A stretch of 64,000 nt of DNA from NCBI RefSeq assembly GCF_039539445.1, contig NZ_BAABDD010000006.1, positions 186,001 to 250,000 of the forward strand, read 5' to 3'. The notes under the pieces are model-generated. The model had not been told where the DNA came from. It worked only from the letters and a program-made list of their open reading frames with translations, and searched no databases. Within the stretch, counting starts at the first letter, position 1. Each line of letters opens with the position of its first letter. The position numbers and the translations under genes were made by a program. Below, piece by piece: positions 54,407-63,596 of this stretch. This stretch comes from Salinactinospora qingdaonensis (GTDB lineage: Bacteria; Actinomycetota; Actinomycetes; Streptosporangiales; Streptosporangiaceae).

Positions 54407-55099
54407 GTGAGCGTGTCCCCCGCTTCGACCGCCGACCCTACGACTAGTGGCACCAAGGTGCTCGTCGTCGACGATCATGCGTTCTTCCGGCGCGGCCTGG
54501 TTTCGGTCCTCGATGAGGAGGCCGACATCGAGGTGGTTGGAGAAGCCGGCGACGGGGCGGACGCCGTCAGCCAGGCCGCCGAGTTGCTGCCCGACGTGGT
54601 CCTGATGGATGTACAGATGCCCACCAGCGGCATCGAAGCCTGCGCTGCTGTGAAGGCGGCAGTGCCCTCGGCGCGGATCGTGATGCTGACGATCAGCGAC
54701 GAGGAGGCCGACCTGTTCGAGGCGTTGAAGGCGGGCGCGACCGGTTATCTGCTCAAGGAGATTTCGATCACCGACCTGCCCGACGCGGTGCGGGCCGTGG
54801 CGGGCGGGCAGTCCTTCATCAACCCCTCGATGGCAACCAAGCTGATCGGGGAGTTCGCGGCGCTGGCCAAGAAGGACAAGACCCGGCCCCGTCAGGTGCC
54901 CACGCCACGGCTGACCGGACGCGAAACCGAGGTGTTGGGGCTAATCGCCCGCGGCCGTTCCAACCGCGAAATCGCCCGAGAGTTGCACATCGCCGAAAAC
55001 ACGGTGAAAAACCACGTGCGCAACATCCTGGAGAAGCTGCAACTGCACTCGCGGATGGAGGCCGCGGTCTATGCGATCCGCGAGAACGTGCTGGAGTGA
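54407..55099 (+). CDS. NarL/LuxR-type response regulator (orphan)
   Basis: 230 aa. Receiver domain with the acidic pair VVDDHAFFRRG, phospho-acceptor Asp in VLMDVQMPTSG, Thr in MLTISDEEAD and Lys in GYLLKEISITDL. The LuxR HTH is LTGRETEVLGLIARGRSNRE, IARELHIAENTVKNHV. GTG 54407 lies 6 nt after AAAGGA. No histidine kinase is adjacent, so its partner is elsewhere or it is kinase-independent. Upstream 54.0-54.4 kb is gene-free. Confidence 0.9.
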   Translation: MSVSPASTADPTTSGTKVLVVDDHAFFRRGLVSVLDEEADIEVVGEAGDGADAVSQAAELLPDVVLMDVQMPTSGIEACAAVKAAVPSARIVMLTISDEEADLFEALKAGATGYLLKEISITDLPDAVRAVAGGQSFINPSMATKLIGEFAALAKKDKTRPRQVPTPRLTGRETEVLGLIARGRSNREIARELHIAENTVKNHVRNILEKLQLHSRMEAAVYAIRENVLE

Positions 55100-55778
55100 G
55101 CACGCCGGGCACAGGGGAGGGCCGGGCGGGACACGTATCCGTCCGCCCCTCCCCAAAGTCCTGAAACCCGCCTAAGCGAAAAAACAGGGCATTCACGACA
55201 CTCTCTGCCGGCGGATTTATCACCAGAGTGACAATCATGCTCGAAAAGACAAGCACCGCGGACAGTGGGGGCGCGTCCGTCGTCTCGTTAGATTCGGCAG
55301 TGCGATCACACCGACTCCTCCCGTGATCGCAGACGCGGTACTACGGCCGGCCCTTCCCAGGTCGTGGCTGTTTCGCGTTACTGTTACCCGCCTGGTCCTG
55401 GCGGCCTCGGCCGGGGTGACACGGGGCCACCCGTGGCTTAAGCCCCTCGTCATCCCGGCCTGTCACATTCCATCGCGCCGTTGCGCGGCGAGGCGGGCAA
55501 GCAGCCGGTGCAACGGTGGATCACGGTAGTATGGGGCGAGTGAGCACGCTGGCCGGGGAAGAGCAACAGCCCGGTCGACATCCGGACCGGCGCCGGTGCT
55601 CGGGCACCGTCCCGGCCCCGAGAGCCGATATCCCAGTGGCGCGAGCGTGGGAGCATCTGGCATCGTCTGGGATGCGTTCCGCGGTGCCGGACCCGCCGTG
55701 CTCACGGATGGGGTTTCCCGAGCCGCGGCGCGGGAGAAAAACACCATCACAAGCGTGCGAAGCGGTCAGCTTCGCTAT
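55100..55778. other. Intergenic region, no gene recognised
   Basis: About 680 bp. Contains an 8-bp perfect inverted repeat GCGATCAC-N13-GTGATCGC (55302-55330) that could be an operator or terminator after the regulator gene. Nothing else seen. Confidence 0.4.
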
Positions 55779-55868
55779 GGAGGGTTCGCATAGCGGCCGA
55801 GTGCAGCGCTCTTGAAAAGCGCAAGGTCGGTAGCCCCGGCCTCGTGGGTTCAAATCCCACACCCTCCG
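55779..55868 (+). tRNA. tRNA-Ser (TGA)
   Basis: Acceptor stem GGAGGGT / ACCCTCC, anticodon stem GCGCT / AGCGC with loop CTTGAAA (anticodon TGA), long variable arm typical of tRNA-Ser, T-arm GTGGGTTCAAATCCCAC, discriminator G. CCA is not encoded. Confidence 0.95.
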
Positions 55869-55874
55869 CACCGA

Positions 55875-55917
55875 TGGGGCTCTCCGAAGGTACCTTCGGA
55901 GAGCCCCACGTGTTTTT
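55875..55917 (+). terminator. tRNA-Ser terminator, 34-bp perfect palindrome
   Basis: Arms TGGGGCTCTCCGAAGGT (55875-55891) and its exact complement (55892-55908), followed by ACGTGTTTTT. Strong intrinsic terminator for the tRNA; the stem also lies beyond the stop of the opposing ATPase gene. Confidence 0.85.
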
Positions 55918-55943
55918 CCGTGCCGCCGATGGCTGACCGGCTC

Positions 55944-57557
55944 TTACCTGGTCCAGGCGAAGGCGTCGCCGACGGCGGCGGCGAGGTTGAGGTAGGCGTG
56001 GCGGGTGGTGGCGTGGAGCTGGTCGAGGTCGACCTCGGCGCCCTCCTCCAGGTGGGCGTCCCACGGGATCGTGACCACCTGGCGGCCCCGGCTGGCGAAA
56101 TGCTGGGTCAGCCGGTCCACGTCCACACTGGACTTGCCGGTGGGCACCATCGACAACACCACCACCGCGTTTTGCACCAGATACCCGTAAGCGTGGGCCT
56201 CCAGCCAATCCAACGTCGCACTGGCGCTGCGCGCCCCATCCACCGACGCCGTCGAGACCAGCACGATCTGGTCGGCCAACTGCAACACCCCGCTCATCGC
56301 CGAATGCAACAAGCCGGTGCCGCAGTCGGTGAGCGTGATCGAGTAGAAGTGCTCCAACAGATCGGCCACCTGCCGATAATCGGTCTCACTGAAGGCCTCC
56401 GAGACCGCCGGGTCCCGATCGGAGGCCAAAATCTCCAACCGCGAGGCCGCCTGAGAGGTGAACCCGCGGATATCGGCATAACGACGCACCAGATGGCGCT
56501 CGTTGAGCAGATCCCGAATCGTGGCCGCCGTCTCCAACCGCACCTTGTCCGACAGCGTCCCTCGATCCGGGTTGGCATCGACCGCCAACACCCGATCGCC
56601 GCGCAGACTGGCCAGCGTCGACCCCAACGCGACCGTGGTGGTGGTCTTGCCCACCCCGCCCTTCAAACTCATGATCGCCACCCGATGGTGCCCGCCGGCC
56701 ACATGCGTACGCGCCCGCGCCACCAACTCACGCCGCCGCAGCTCGGCCGGCGACTCCCCCGGATGGACCAACCCGAAGGTGGCCGCATGCACCGCCCGAC
56801 GCCACCCACCCGTAGGCGGCTCCCGCCGCGACCGCACCAACGTCTCCGCCTGCAACGCCTCCGCCGTCTCCGGCACCGCGGGGCGGGGCTGTCCGCCCGA
56901 GGGCGGAGAGTCCGGTTGGACGGCGGCCTCCGGCGACGGTGGCGCCGTACCGGCGGGAGCGGCCGGCGCGCTCTCGGACGGGGCGGAAGGCGGCGCTGCC
57001 GGCTGCCCCTGATCGGTGGTGACATTGCTGCTGCCGTCCTCGGCTACCGGAGCGAACGTGCCCTCCAGCGGGGGCAACGGCTCAGGCTCGGGGAGATCGT
57101 CGTCAGGAGCGCCGTCGGCCGGAGCGTCCACTCGAACGTCCGCCCCACCAGTGGTGTCCGGAGGCGGGGTGGGCGACTCCGCGGGCGGCGACCACGGCGC
57201 GCCCGAGGGTGTGGCCACGGACACCTCGCCAACGGAACGGCCGTTGCCCTGGGGCGCCGCCCCCGCCACGGGCGACTGCTGGTGGCGGGAGTCGGCACCG
57301 CGGGCGTGCATCGGAGGCTGATAGGCCACCGACGAGTCGCTGTCTGCCTGGTGTTGAGCGTAGGGCGGCGGAGGGGGAGTGGGGGTGTCGCCGCCGAACC
57401 AGTCCTCGGGCCGCGTCTCGTTGGAGCCGTGTTCGTCGCCGTCCCGAAACTGGGCGTCGTGGCCCTGCTCTCCCGCCCCGGCGCCGCGGTCGCCTTCCTG
57501 ACTGTGCGGACGACGTTTACCCGCGTGGTCGGGACCATCGCGATCTTCGTATGCCAC
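55944..57557 (-). CDS. MinD/ParA-like ATPase with long disordered N-terminus (EspI-like)
   Basis: 537 aa. Residues 1-230 are disordered and rich in Pro, Gly, Asp and Ser. A basic helix RRAVHAATFGLVHPGESPAE leads into the ATPase domain with deviant Walker A LKGGVGKTTTTVALG and AVDANPDRGTLSDKV. The later region VVVLSMVPTGKSSVDVDRL and DAHLEEGAEVDLDQLHATTR is typical of the EspI/SCO-type ATPases tied to type VII secretion or chromosome/envelope positioning. No ESX gene is in this window. ATG 57557. Confidence 0.8.
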   Translation of the reverse strand: MAYEDRDGPDHAGKRRPHSQEGDRGAGAGEQGHDAQFRDGDEHGSNETRPEDWFGGDTPTPPPPPYAQHQADSDSSVAYQPPMHARGADSRHQQSPVAGAAPQGNGRSVGEVSVATPSGAPWSPPAESPTPPPDTTGGADVRVDAPADGAPDDDLPEPEPLPPLEGTFAPVAEDGSSNVTTDQGQPAAPPSAPSESAPAAPAGTAPPSPEAAVQPDSPPSGGQPRPAVPETAEALQAETLVRSRREPPTGGWRRAVHAATFGLVHPGESPAELRRRELVARARTHVAGGHHRVAIMSLKGGVGKTTTTVALGSTLASLRGDRVLAVDANPDRGTLSDKVRLETAATIRDLLNERHLVRRYADIRGFTSQAASRLEILASDRDPAVSEAFSETDYRQVADLLEHFYSITLTDCGTGLLHSAMSGVLQLADQIVLVSTASVDGARSASATLDWLEAHAYGYLVQNAVVVLSMVPTGKSSVDVDRLTQHFASRGRQVVTIPWDAHLEEGAEVDLDQLHATTRHAYLNLAAAVGDAFAWTR

Positions 57558-57959
57558 CGAGGTTCTCCTAACGGCACGTCAAGGGCCGGGTTGCTCTCCC
57601 CGAGTGGGCACCGAGGAAAAAGGGGGAAGAGAACGGACTGTGTTTTCCACCGCCCTGCCAAGCTTCGGAACCTCTGCCACCCGGAGTCAACAACGATAAA
57701 AGTATCGGTTTAGCGAAATGGTCACACCGCTCCCCAGCAATAAATCTCGAAACGTTCTCTCACGGCGTGAGCACGGACGATCCAACAACTGCCACAACCA
57801 GGGATGGACACAGGTGAACCACACCGAATGCGCGCCGCTGCGGTCCGCTGCGGTAAGCCCGAAACCGCGGCGGCCCGCGCGGCTGTGAGCCGCGCCGGAC
57901 AGCGCAGTCAGCGGCCGTCGCGCCCGGCGGGCACGGAAACGGTGGGTACGTTGAGGAGC

Positions 57960-58943
57960 ATGCGTGCGATTGTCATCAGCGAACCTGGCGGTCCGGAACG
58001 CCTCACCCTGCGGGAGGTACCCGACCCTGAACCCGGCCCCGGGGAAGTCCTCGTCGACGTGGCGGCCACGGCGGTCAACCGGGCCGACATCAACCAACGA
58101 CAGGGCAACTACCCCCCACCCCCGGGCGCCCCGGAATACCCCGGCCTGGAGTGCTCGGGACACATAGCCGCTCTGGGGCCGGAAACCGCCGCCTCCGGTT
58201 GGCACGTCGGAGACCAGGTGTGTGCGCTCCTCAGCGGTGGCGGCTACGCCGAGCGCGTGGCCGTGCCCGTTGGCCAACTGCTGCCGATACCGGCGGGGAT
58301 CGGGCTGGCTGAAGCGGCCGGCCTGCCCGAGGTGGCCTGCACCGTGTGGTCGAACATCTTCATGACCGCCGGGCTGCGTTCGGGCGAGACACTGCTGGTG
58401 CACGGCGGCGGCAGCGGCATCGGAACGTTCGCGGTCCAGTTGGCGCACGCCTGGGGCGCTCGGGTGTTCACCACGGCGGGCAGCGACGAAAAACTCCAGC
58501 GCTGCCGGGAACTCGGCGCAGACGTGACAATCAACTACCGTGAGGAGGAATTCGCCGAGCGCGTCCACGCGGAGACCGACGGCGCGGGGGTCGACGTGAT
58601 TCTCGACATTATGGGCGGCTCATACCTGGCCGCCAACGTGCGCTGTCTGGCCGTCAACGGACGACTGACCATCATCGGGCTCATGGGAGGACGTAGCGCC
58701 GAATTGGACTTGGGGCGAATGTTGGTCAAACGGCTGTCAGTACACGCAACGTCGCTGCGTTCCCGCCCGCGCGCCGAAAAAGCGGCGATCGTGCAGGGTG
58801 TTGCCGAGCACGTGTGGCCCTTGGTCGAAGCGGGCACCGTGCGCCCTATCGTGGACCGCGAGATGCCCTTGGCCGAAGCGGGCGAGGCACACCGCACCAT
58901 GGAATCGAGCGCGCATATCGGCAAGATCGTACTTACCACCTGA
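57960..58943 (+). CDS. NAD(P)H:quinone oxidoreductase (zinc-independent MDR)
   Basis: 327 aa. GroES-like N-terminus (MRAIVISEPGGPERLTLREV, NRADINQRQGNYPPPPG), nucleotide motif HGGGSGIGTFAVQLAHAWGA, TTAGSDEKLQRCRELGADV and a conserved C-terminus PLAEAGEAHRTMESSAHIGK. PIG3/TP53I3-like subgroup. ATG 57960 has GAGGAG close upstream. It precedes bpa by 129 bp, an order also common in actinomycetes. Confidence 0.88.
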   Translation: MRAIVISEPGGPERLTLREVPDPEPGPGEVLVDVAATAVNRADINQRQGNYPPPPGAPEYPGLECSGHIAALGPETAASGWHVGDQVCALLSGGGYAERVAVPVGQLLPIPAGIGLAEAAGLPEVACTVWSNIFMTAGLRSGETLLVHGGGSGIGTFAVQLAHAWGARVFTTAGSDEKLQRCRELGADVTINYREEEFAERVHAETDGAGVDVILDIMGGSYLAANVRCLAVNGRLTIIGLMGGRSAELDLGRMLVKRLSVHATSLRSRPRAEKAAIVQGVAEHVWPLVEAGTVRPIVDREMPLAEAGEAHRTMESSAHIGKIVLTT

Positions 58944-59072
58944 GCAGCGATATCACCGATACCACCGCGATGGTCAAGGCTCGCCGACGCTCCTGGGTCT
59001 GGGGCGCGTCTCCCACAGCGGGCTCCGACAGCGAACTGAGGATAAAGAAGAGAAAGACGCTGTGAGACATCG

Positions 59073-59654
59073 ATGAACAACGAATTCAGTGACGAAGAGC
59101 AGCAACACGTTTTGATCCTGGGTCCTGACGGCTCAGCTATGACCTCGGCCGAGCACGGCCAAGCCGACGACTCGGAGGGCGAAGGCGAGGAACAGGAGAA
59201 CCGGGAGCGCTCCATAACCGAGATGGTCGAGCAACCGGCCAAGGTCATGCGCATCGGCAGCATGATCCGTCAACTCCTCGACGAGGTGAAGTCCGCTCCC
59301 TTGGACGAGGCCAGCCGGGCGCGGCTCAGGGAGATCCACGCCAGCTCGATCAAGGAACTGGAAGACGGGCTGGCGCCGGAGCTCATCAACGAACTGGAAC
59401 GGCTCTCGCTGCCGCTGACCGAGGGGGAAACCCCCAGCGACGCTGAGCTGCGCATCGCACAGGCCCAGCTCGTGGGCTGGCTGGAAGGGCTGTTCCACGG
59501 TATACAGACCACGCTGTTCGCCCAGCAGATGGCTACGCGGGCCCAACTGGAGAACATGCGCAAGGCGCTTCCCTCGGGTATGCCGTCGATGCAGGGCCAC
59601 GAGCAGCAAGAGGCGCAGCGCCCCTCACGCGGCGCTTCCGGGCCCTACCTGTAA
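59073..59654 (+). CDS. bpa: Bacterial proteasome activator Bpa/PafE
   Basis: 193 aa. DUF2587 family: acidic disordered N-terminus (SEGEGEEQENRERSITEMVE), then the four-helix body PAKVMRIGSMIRQLLDEVKS, DEASRARLREIHASSIKELE, LAQAQL-type helix IAQAQLVGWLEGLFHGIQTT. Bpa forms a ring that opens the 20S proteasome without ATP through a C-terminal GQYL motif. Here the last residues read GPYL, a change at the second position. ATG 59073. Confidence 0.92.
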   Translation: MNNEFSDEEQQHVLILGPDGSAMTSAEHGQADDSEGEGEEQENRERSITEMVEQPAKVMRIGSMIRQLLDEVKSAPLDEASRARLREIHASSIKELEDGLAPELINELERLSLPLTEGETPSDAELRIAQAQLVGWLEGLFHGIQTTLFAQQMATRAQLENMRKALPSGMPSMQGHEQQEAQRPSRGASGPYL

Positions 59655-60049
59655 CGGGTTGGCCGGGGCGCGCCGCGAGCCGCAGGAGGCGCCGAGACGC
59701 CCGGAAAGCGGTGCCCGCGGTCGCGCCCCTCGCGTCCCCAACACAAACGGCGGACACGGCAGAGGAGCGCCCTCGCGCTCGTGGCGCCTCCGCTCCGTCC
59801 GAAGCGGGTCGGAGACCGACGAAGGCATCGACGACGCCGCGATGCCAGGGTGGCGCCGCCGACCTGGCCAGCCACCTTCCTGACGGTTGCGGGGCCGGGC
59901 GGAGGGCGCCTCGCGTTGTCCCGGCCGCAGCACCGCGGACCCCGCACCCCCGCGGCAACAGCCATGGCGCGCCCCGAGAATCGGTTCTAGAGTGCGAGCA
60001 GAGGAGACCCACGCGCACTGGTTCCCTACGCGACGAGAAGGACCTAACC
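59655..60049. other. Intergenic region, nothing recognised
   Basis: About 395 bp between bpa and the S4-domain gene. Long frames cross it, but none looks like protein. Confidence 0.4.
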
Positions 60050-60517
60050 GTGCACGACGCAGAGCAGCCCCCGTCGGGTTCCGAGCCCGACCCCGAGGCG
60101 CCCCCGGCCGATCCCGCCTCCACTGGGCAGCCCCTTCCGCCCGGGCTGGAAAGTACCCGGGTGGACCGATGGCTGTGGGCGGTGCGGCTGCTTAAGACGC
60201 GCGCGGAGGCCGCGCAGGCGTGCCGAGGCGGGCACGTGCGGGTCAACAACCGCAGGGTCAAGCCCGCCGCCGCGGTGCGAGTCGGCGACACGGTGCGTGT
60301 CCGGGCGCACGGCAAGACCCGGATCGTGGAAATCACCCACGTCATCGACAAACGGGTCGGCGCGCCGATCGCCGTACGCTGCTATATCGACAACACGCCG
60401 GCGACCCCGCCGGCGCGGGAGCAAGGCTCCGTGCCGCGGCGCGCCCCCGGGACGGGCGGCCCCAGCAAACGCGAACGCCGCCAACTCGAACGCTTCCGCC
60501 GCAAGTTCGGCTACTGA
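60050..60517 (+). CDS. S4-domain RNA-binding protein (Hsp15/HslR-like)
   Basis: 155 aa. S4 RNA-binding fold TRVDRWLWAVRLLKTRAEAA, QACRGGHVRVNNRRVKPAAA, VRVGDTVRVRAHGKTRIVEI, followed by KRVGAPIAVRCYIDNTP and a basic tail KRERRQLERFRRKFGY. Hsp15-like proteins recycle stalled 50S subunits carrying nascent chains; the role here is inferred. GTG 60050 lies 7 nt after AAGGA; the long upstream frame is rejected. Confidence 0.85.
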   Translation: MHDAEQPPSGSEPDPEAPPADPASTGQPLPPGLESTRVDRWLWAVRLLKTRAEAAQACRGGHVRVNNRRVKPAAAVRVGDTVRVRAHGKTRIVEITHVIDKRVGAPIAVRCYIDNTPATPPAREQGSVPRRAPGTGGPSKRERRQLERFRRKFGY

Positions 60518-60525
60518 AGGACGCC

Positions 60526-60606
60526 CCCCTTAAAGCTGCCGAGCGAGCGAAACCGAAAGGCACGAGCGACGCACGAGCCGTCATGCCCCCGGAGAGGGCG
60601 CGTGGC
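60526..60606 (+). repeat. 81-bp direct repeat, copy 1 (variant of dispersed family, copy 5)
   Basis: Identical over 81 bp to 60899-60979. Contains GCTGCCGAGCGAGCGAAACC, GAAAGGCACGAGCGACGC and ends GAGAGGGCGCGTGGC. Starts 9 bp after the S4-gene stop codon. Confidence 0.9.
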
Positions 60607-60648
60607 GGAGTGTGGCTTTAGCCTGAGAAGAGCATGCGGTGTTTCCCG

Positions 60649-60688
60649 TCGCTCGTGCCTCGATCGCTTCGCGATCTCGGCAGCCTGG
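60649..60688 (-). repeat. Dispersed intergenic repeat, copy 6 (reverse)
   Basis: CGTCGCTCGTGCCTCGATCG then CTTCGCGATCTCGGCAGCC: the reverse complement of the copy-2 core over about 35 bp. Confidence 0.8.
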
Positions 60689-60898
60689 GGCGGACTGCGG
60701 CCAAGGTGAGACGGGCACCGCAACGGGCTGGGGAAGGGCCACGGCTCAACGCCTCCCGGGGAACCCTCTGCCACCGCCTCCGCAGAGACCGCCGCCCACC
60801 GCTGCATCCCCCGCGAAAGCGACACCCCACGCCGAAGCGACGCTGCCTCATTCCCCGAGGACCGTCCGCGTCGTTTCCGCTCGCCCCAACCACGGCGT

Positions 60899-60979
60899 CC
60901 CCTTAAAGCTGCCGAGCGAGCGAAACCGAAAGGCACGAGCGACGCACGAGCCGTCATGCCCCCGGAGAGGGCGCGTGGC
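60899..60979 (+). repeat. 81-bp direct repeat, copy 2 (variant of dispersed family, copy 7)
   Basis: Exact second copy of 60526-60606, offset 373 bp. Confidence 0.9.
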
Positions 60980-61006
60980 AGCCCCCACGTACGGCCCACC
61001 CGCCGA

Positions 61007-61050
61007 GACTGCCGAGAACACGCAGCGATCGAGGCACGAGCGAACACCAC
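61007..61050 (+). repeat. Dispersed intergenic repeat, copy 8 (forward)
   Basis: CTGCCGAGAACACGCAGCGA, TCGAGGCACGAGCGAACACC. Lies 80 bp before the end of serS. Confidence 0.75.
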
Positions 61051-61129
61051 CCAGCCCGCCCCGCTTGACCATCCCATAGAAACACCCCCGTAGCGACGGG
61101 AGTCTCCCTTTTCACGGGCCGGCGGGGAG

Positions 61130-62395
61130 CTACATGCCGGTGGGCTCCAGGACCTCCCGCCCCACAAACGGGCGCAGCGCCTCGGGGACGATCACGGAAC
61201 CGTCGGCCTGCTGGTGATTCTCCAAGATCGCCACGATCCAGCGGGTTGTGGCGAGCGTGCCGTTGAGCGTGGCCGCGAAACGGGGCTTGCCCGCCTCGTC
61301 GCGGTAGCGAATGTTGAGCCGCCGCGCCTGGAAGTCGGTGCAGTTCGAGGTTGAGGTCAGCTCGCGGTAACGCTGCTGGCTGGGAATCCACGCCTCGCAG
61401 TCGTACTTGCGGGCCGCGCTCGTCCCCAGGTCACCACCGGCGATGTCGACCACCCGGTAAGGCAGCTCCAGCTTGTCGAGCATCTCGCGTTCCCACGCCA
61501 GCAACCGCAGGTGCTCCTCGTGCGCCTGGTCGGGGTGAGCGTAGACGAACATCTCGACCTTGTTGAACTGGTGCACCCGGATGATGCCACGCGTGTCCTT
61601 GCCGTAAGAGCCGGCCTCCCGACGGAAGCAGGTCGACCAGCCGATGTAGCGGTGGGGCAGCGCGTCGGCGGCGAGGATCTCGTCGGCGTGGTACCCGGCC
61701 AGGGGCACCTCGGAGGTACCGACGAGGTAGAGGTCGTCGGCGGGCAGGTGGTACACCTCGGCGGCGTGGGCTCCGAGGAAACCGGTGCCCTCCATGGTTT
61801 CGGGTTTGACCAGCACGGGAGGCACGGTGGGGGTGAAACCGTTGGCCACCGCCTGCTGCATGGCGAGGTTGAGCAGCCCCAGCTCCAGCATCGCGCCCAC
61901 ACCGGTGAGGAAGTAGAAACGCGCCCCCGAGACCTTGGCGCCGCGCTCGGTGTCGATGGCGCCGAGCTTCTCCCCCAGCTCCAGATGGTCGCGGGGGGTG
62001 AAGTCGAACGCGCGTGGCGTGCCGATCTCGTCCATCACGGTGAAGTCGTCGACACCGCCTTCGGGCGCCCCCTCCTCCACGAGGTTGGGAACCTCGGCCA
62101 CAAGCTGGTCGAGCTCCTCCCCGAGACGCTCGGCCTCGGCCTCAGCCTCCTTGACCTCGGCTGACAGCGCTTTGGCTTTGGCGAGCAACTCCTCGCGTTC
62201 CTCCGGTGCGGCGGAGGAGACCGACTTTCCCACATTCTTTTGCTCGGCACGCAGCGACTCGAAGCGCGCGAGTGCGGTGCGGCGGCGCGAGTCCATGTCG
62301 AGGAGCCGGTCAACGACGGATTCGTCCTCGCCTCGGACACGCTGCGAGACGCGGAGTCGGTCAGGGTCTTCCCGTAGAGCACGCAGGTCGATCAC
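61130..62395 (-). CDS. serS: Seryl-tRNA synthetase
   Basis: 421 aa class II aaRS. Long N-terminal coiled-coil arm for tRNA-Ser (~28-105, SSAAPEEREELLAKAKALSA); motif 2 FRREAGSYGKDTRGIIRVHQ-F; motif 3 region LNGTLATTRWIVAILENHQQ. GTG 62395 starts MIDLRALRED, as in all SerRS. It charges, among others, the tRNA-Ser found at 55.8 kb. Upstream pheA is on the same strand, 148 bp away. Confidence 0.97.
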   Translation of the reverse strand: MIDLRALREDPDRLRVSQRVRGEDESVVDRLLDMDSRRRTALARFESLRAEQKNVGKSVSSAAPEEREELLAKAKALSAEVKEAEAEAERLGEELDQLVAEVPNLVEEGAPEGGVDDFTVMDEIGTPRAFDFTPRDHLELGEKLGAIDTERGAKVSGARFYFLTGVGAMLELGLLNLAMQQAVANGFTPTVPPVLVKPETMEGTGFLGAHAAEVYHLPADDLYLVGTSEVPLAGYHADEILAADALPHRYIGWSTCFRREAGSYGKDTRGIIRVHQFNKVEMFVYAHPDQAHEEHLRLLAWEREMLDKLELPYRVVDIAGGDLGTSAARKYDCEAWIPSQQRYRELTSTSNCTDFQARRLNIRYRDEAGKPRFAATLNGTLATTRWIVAILENHQQADGSVIVPEALRPFVGREVLEPTGM

Positions 62396-62543
62396 GCATG
62401 CAGGCTACCGCCCTGTGGAAGGTGGTCACATCTCCTTCCCCGGGGCGCCGGCAGCGCTGTCGCTGCTACCGGCGTGCAGGGCGGGACAAGCGCGGGAGCC
62501 ACCACCGGGGCTGCGCCGGCCCGACGACGCGCGGCAGCAGGAG

Positions 62544-63491
62544 TTACCCGGCTTCGCCGGCGCGGATGCGGTTGAGCCACAACTCGGCCTCATGGAAGTC
62601 GGCGTTGGTGGTGTCGCGCCTGGGCAGGAACGGCGTGAGCTCTGTGCCGGCGTCGTCGCGCGGGTAGCTGCCGAGGAAACGGATGTCCTTGCAGATACGT
62701 CGCAGCCCCATCAGCGCTTCGCCGAGGCGGGCCTCGGCGACGTGGCCGTCGGCGTCGAGACAGAAACAGTAGTTGCCCAGGCCGTCGCCGGTGGGCCGGG
62801 ATTCGAGCCGGGTGAGGTTGACGCTGCGGATCGCGAACTGGTTCAGCAGTTCAACGAGCGCACCGGGGTGGTCGTTGGAGAGAAACGCCACGAGCGAGGT
62901 GCGGTCGGCGCCCGTGGGCTCGGGCAGCGCGCCGGGGCGGCGTAGGTAGATGAAGCGGGTGGCGGCGTCAGCACGGTCGCCCACCCCGGTGGCGAGCACA
63001 TGCAGCTTGTAGCGCTCCGCCGCGACGCGCGCGCAGATGGCGGCGTCGTAGGGCGACCCCGGTTCGGCCACCGCTTGGGCGGCGGCGGCGGTGGAAGAGA
63101 TGGTGTGGGTTTCGGCGTCGGGCAGGTGGCGCGCCAGCCAGCCGCGGCACTGCGCGAAGGCGTGGGAGTGCGTCGCGATGTGCTTGACGTCGGCGAGTTC
63201 GGTGTTGGCCTGGCCGACGAGGACGAACTCGACGGGGACGGCGACCTCGGCGGAGATCAGCAGCGGTTCCCCGTTGATGAGTTCGGCGATGGTGGCGGTG
63301 ACTCCGCCCTCGACGGAGTTCTCCAGCGGCACCACCCCGCCGGTGAACTCGCCACGCCGAACCGACTCGAAGACCGTGTCGACACCGGAGCAGGGCACGA
63401 AAGCGTCGGCGGGCGTGTCGGGTTTGAGTGTGCGCAGCGCGACCTCAGTGAACGTTCCCTCAGGCCCCAGGTAGGCATAACGGTCTGGCAT
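62544..63491 (-). CDS. pheA: Prephenate dehydratase
   Basis: 315 aa, monofunctional PDT plus ACT domain. PDT part: YLGPEGTFTEVALR, VVPLENSVEGGVTATIAEL and the catalytic-site TRF in DAATRFIYLR. ACT part: TSLVAFLSNDHPGALVELLN and the phenylalanine-binding LTRLESRPTGDGLGNYCF. It makes phenylpyruvate in Phe biosynthesis and is feedback-inhibited by Phe. ATG 63491. Confidence 0.96.
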   Translation of the reverse strand: MPDRYAYLGPEGTFTEVALRTLKPDTPADAFVPCSGVDTVFESVRRGEFTGGVVPLENSVEGGVTATIAELINGEPLLISAEVAVPVEFVLVGQANTELADVKHIATHSHAFAQCRGWLARHLPDAETHTISSTAAAAQAVAEPGSPYDAAICARVAAERYKLHVLATGVGDRADAATRFIYLRRPGALPEPTGADRTSLVAFLSNDHPGALVELLNQFAIRSVNLTRLESRPTGDGLGNYCFCLDADGHVAEARLGEALMGLRRICKDIRFLGSYPRDDAGTELTPFLPRRDTTNADFHEAELWLNRIRAGEAG

Positions 63492-63596
63492 GTTCAGCAG
63501 AATATAACGTTCGCGATGGGTGGTGCCGGAGATACAGGGTGGCCATTGCAGGTCACAGACTTTGTGCGGGACGGGGACGGGCAGGCGAGACGGGGC

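Noticed and set aside
60634..61079. ORFs between the S4 gene and serS
   Set aside because: Their translations are made of the dispersed repeats in several frames and strands; no independent coding evidence.
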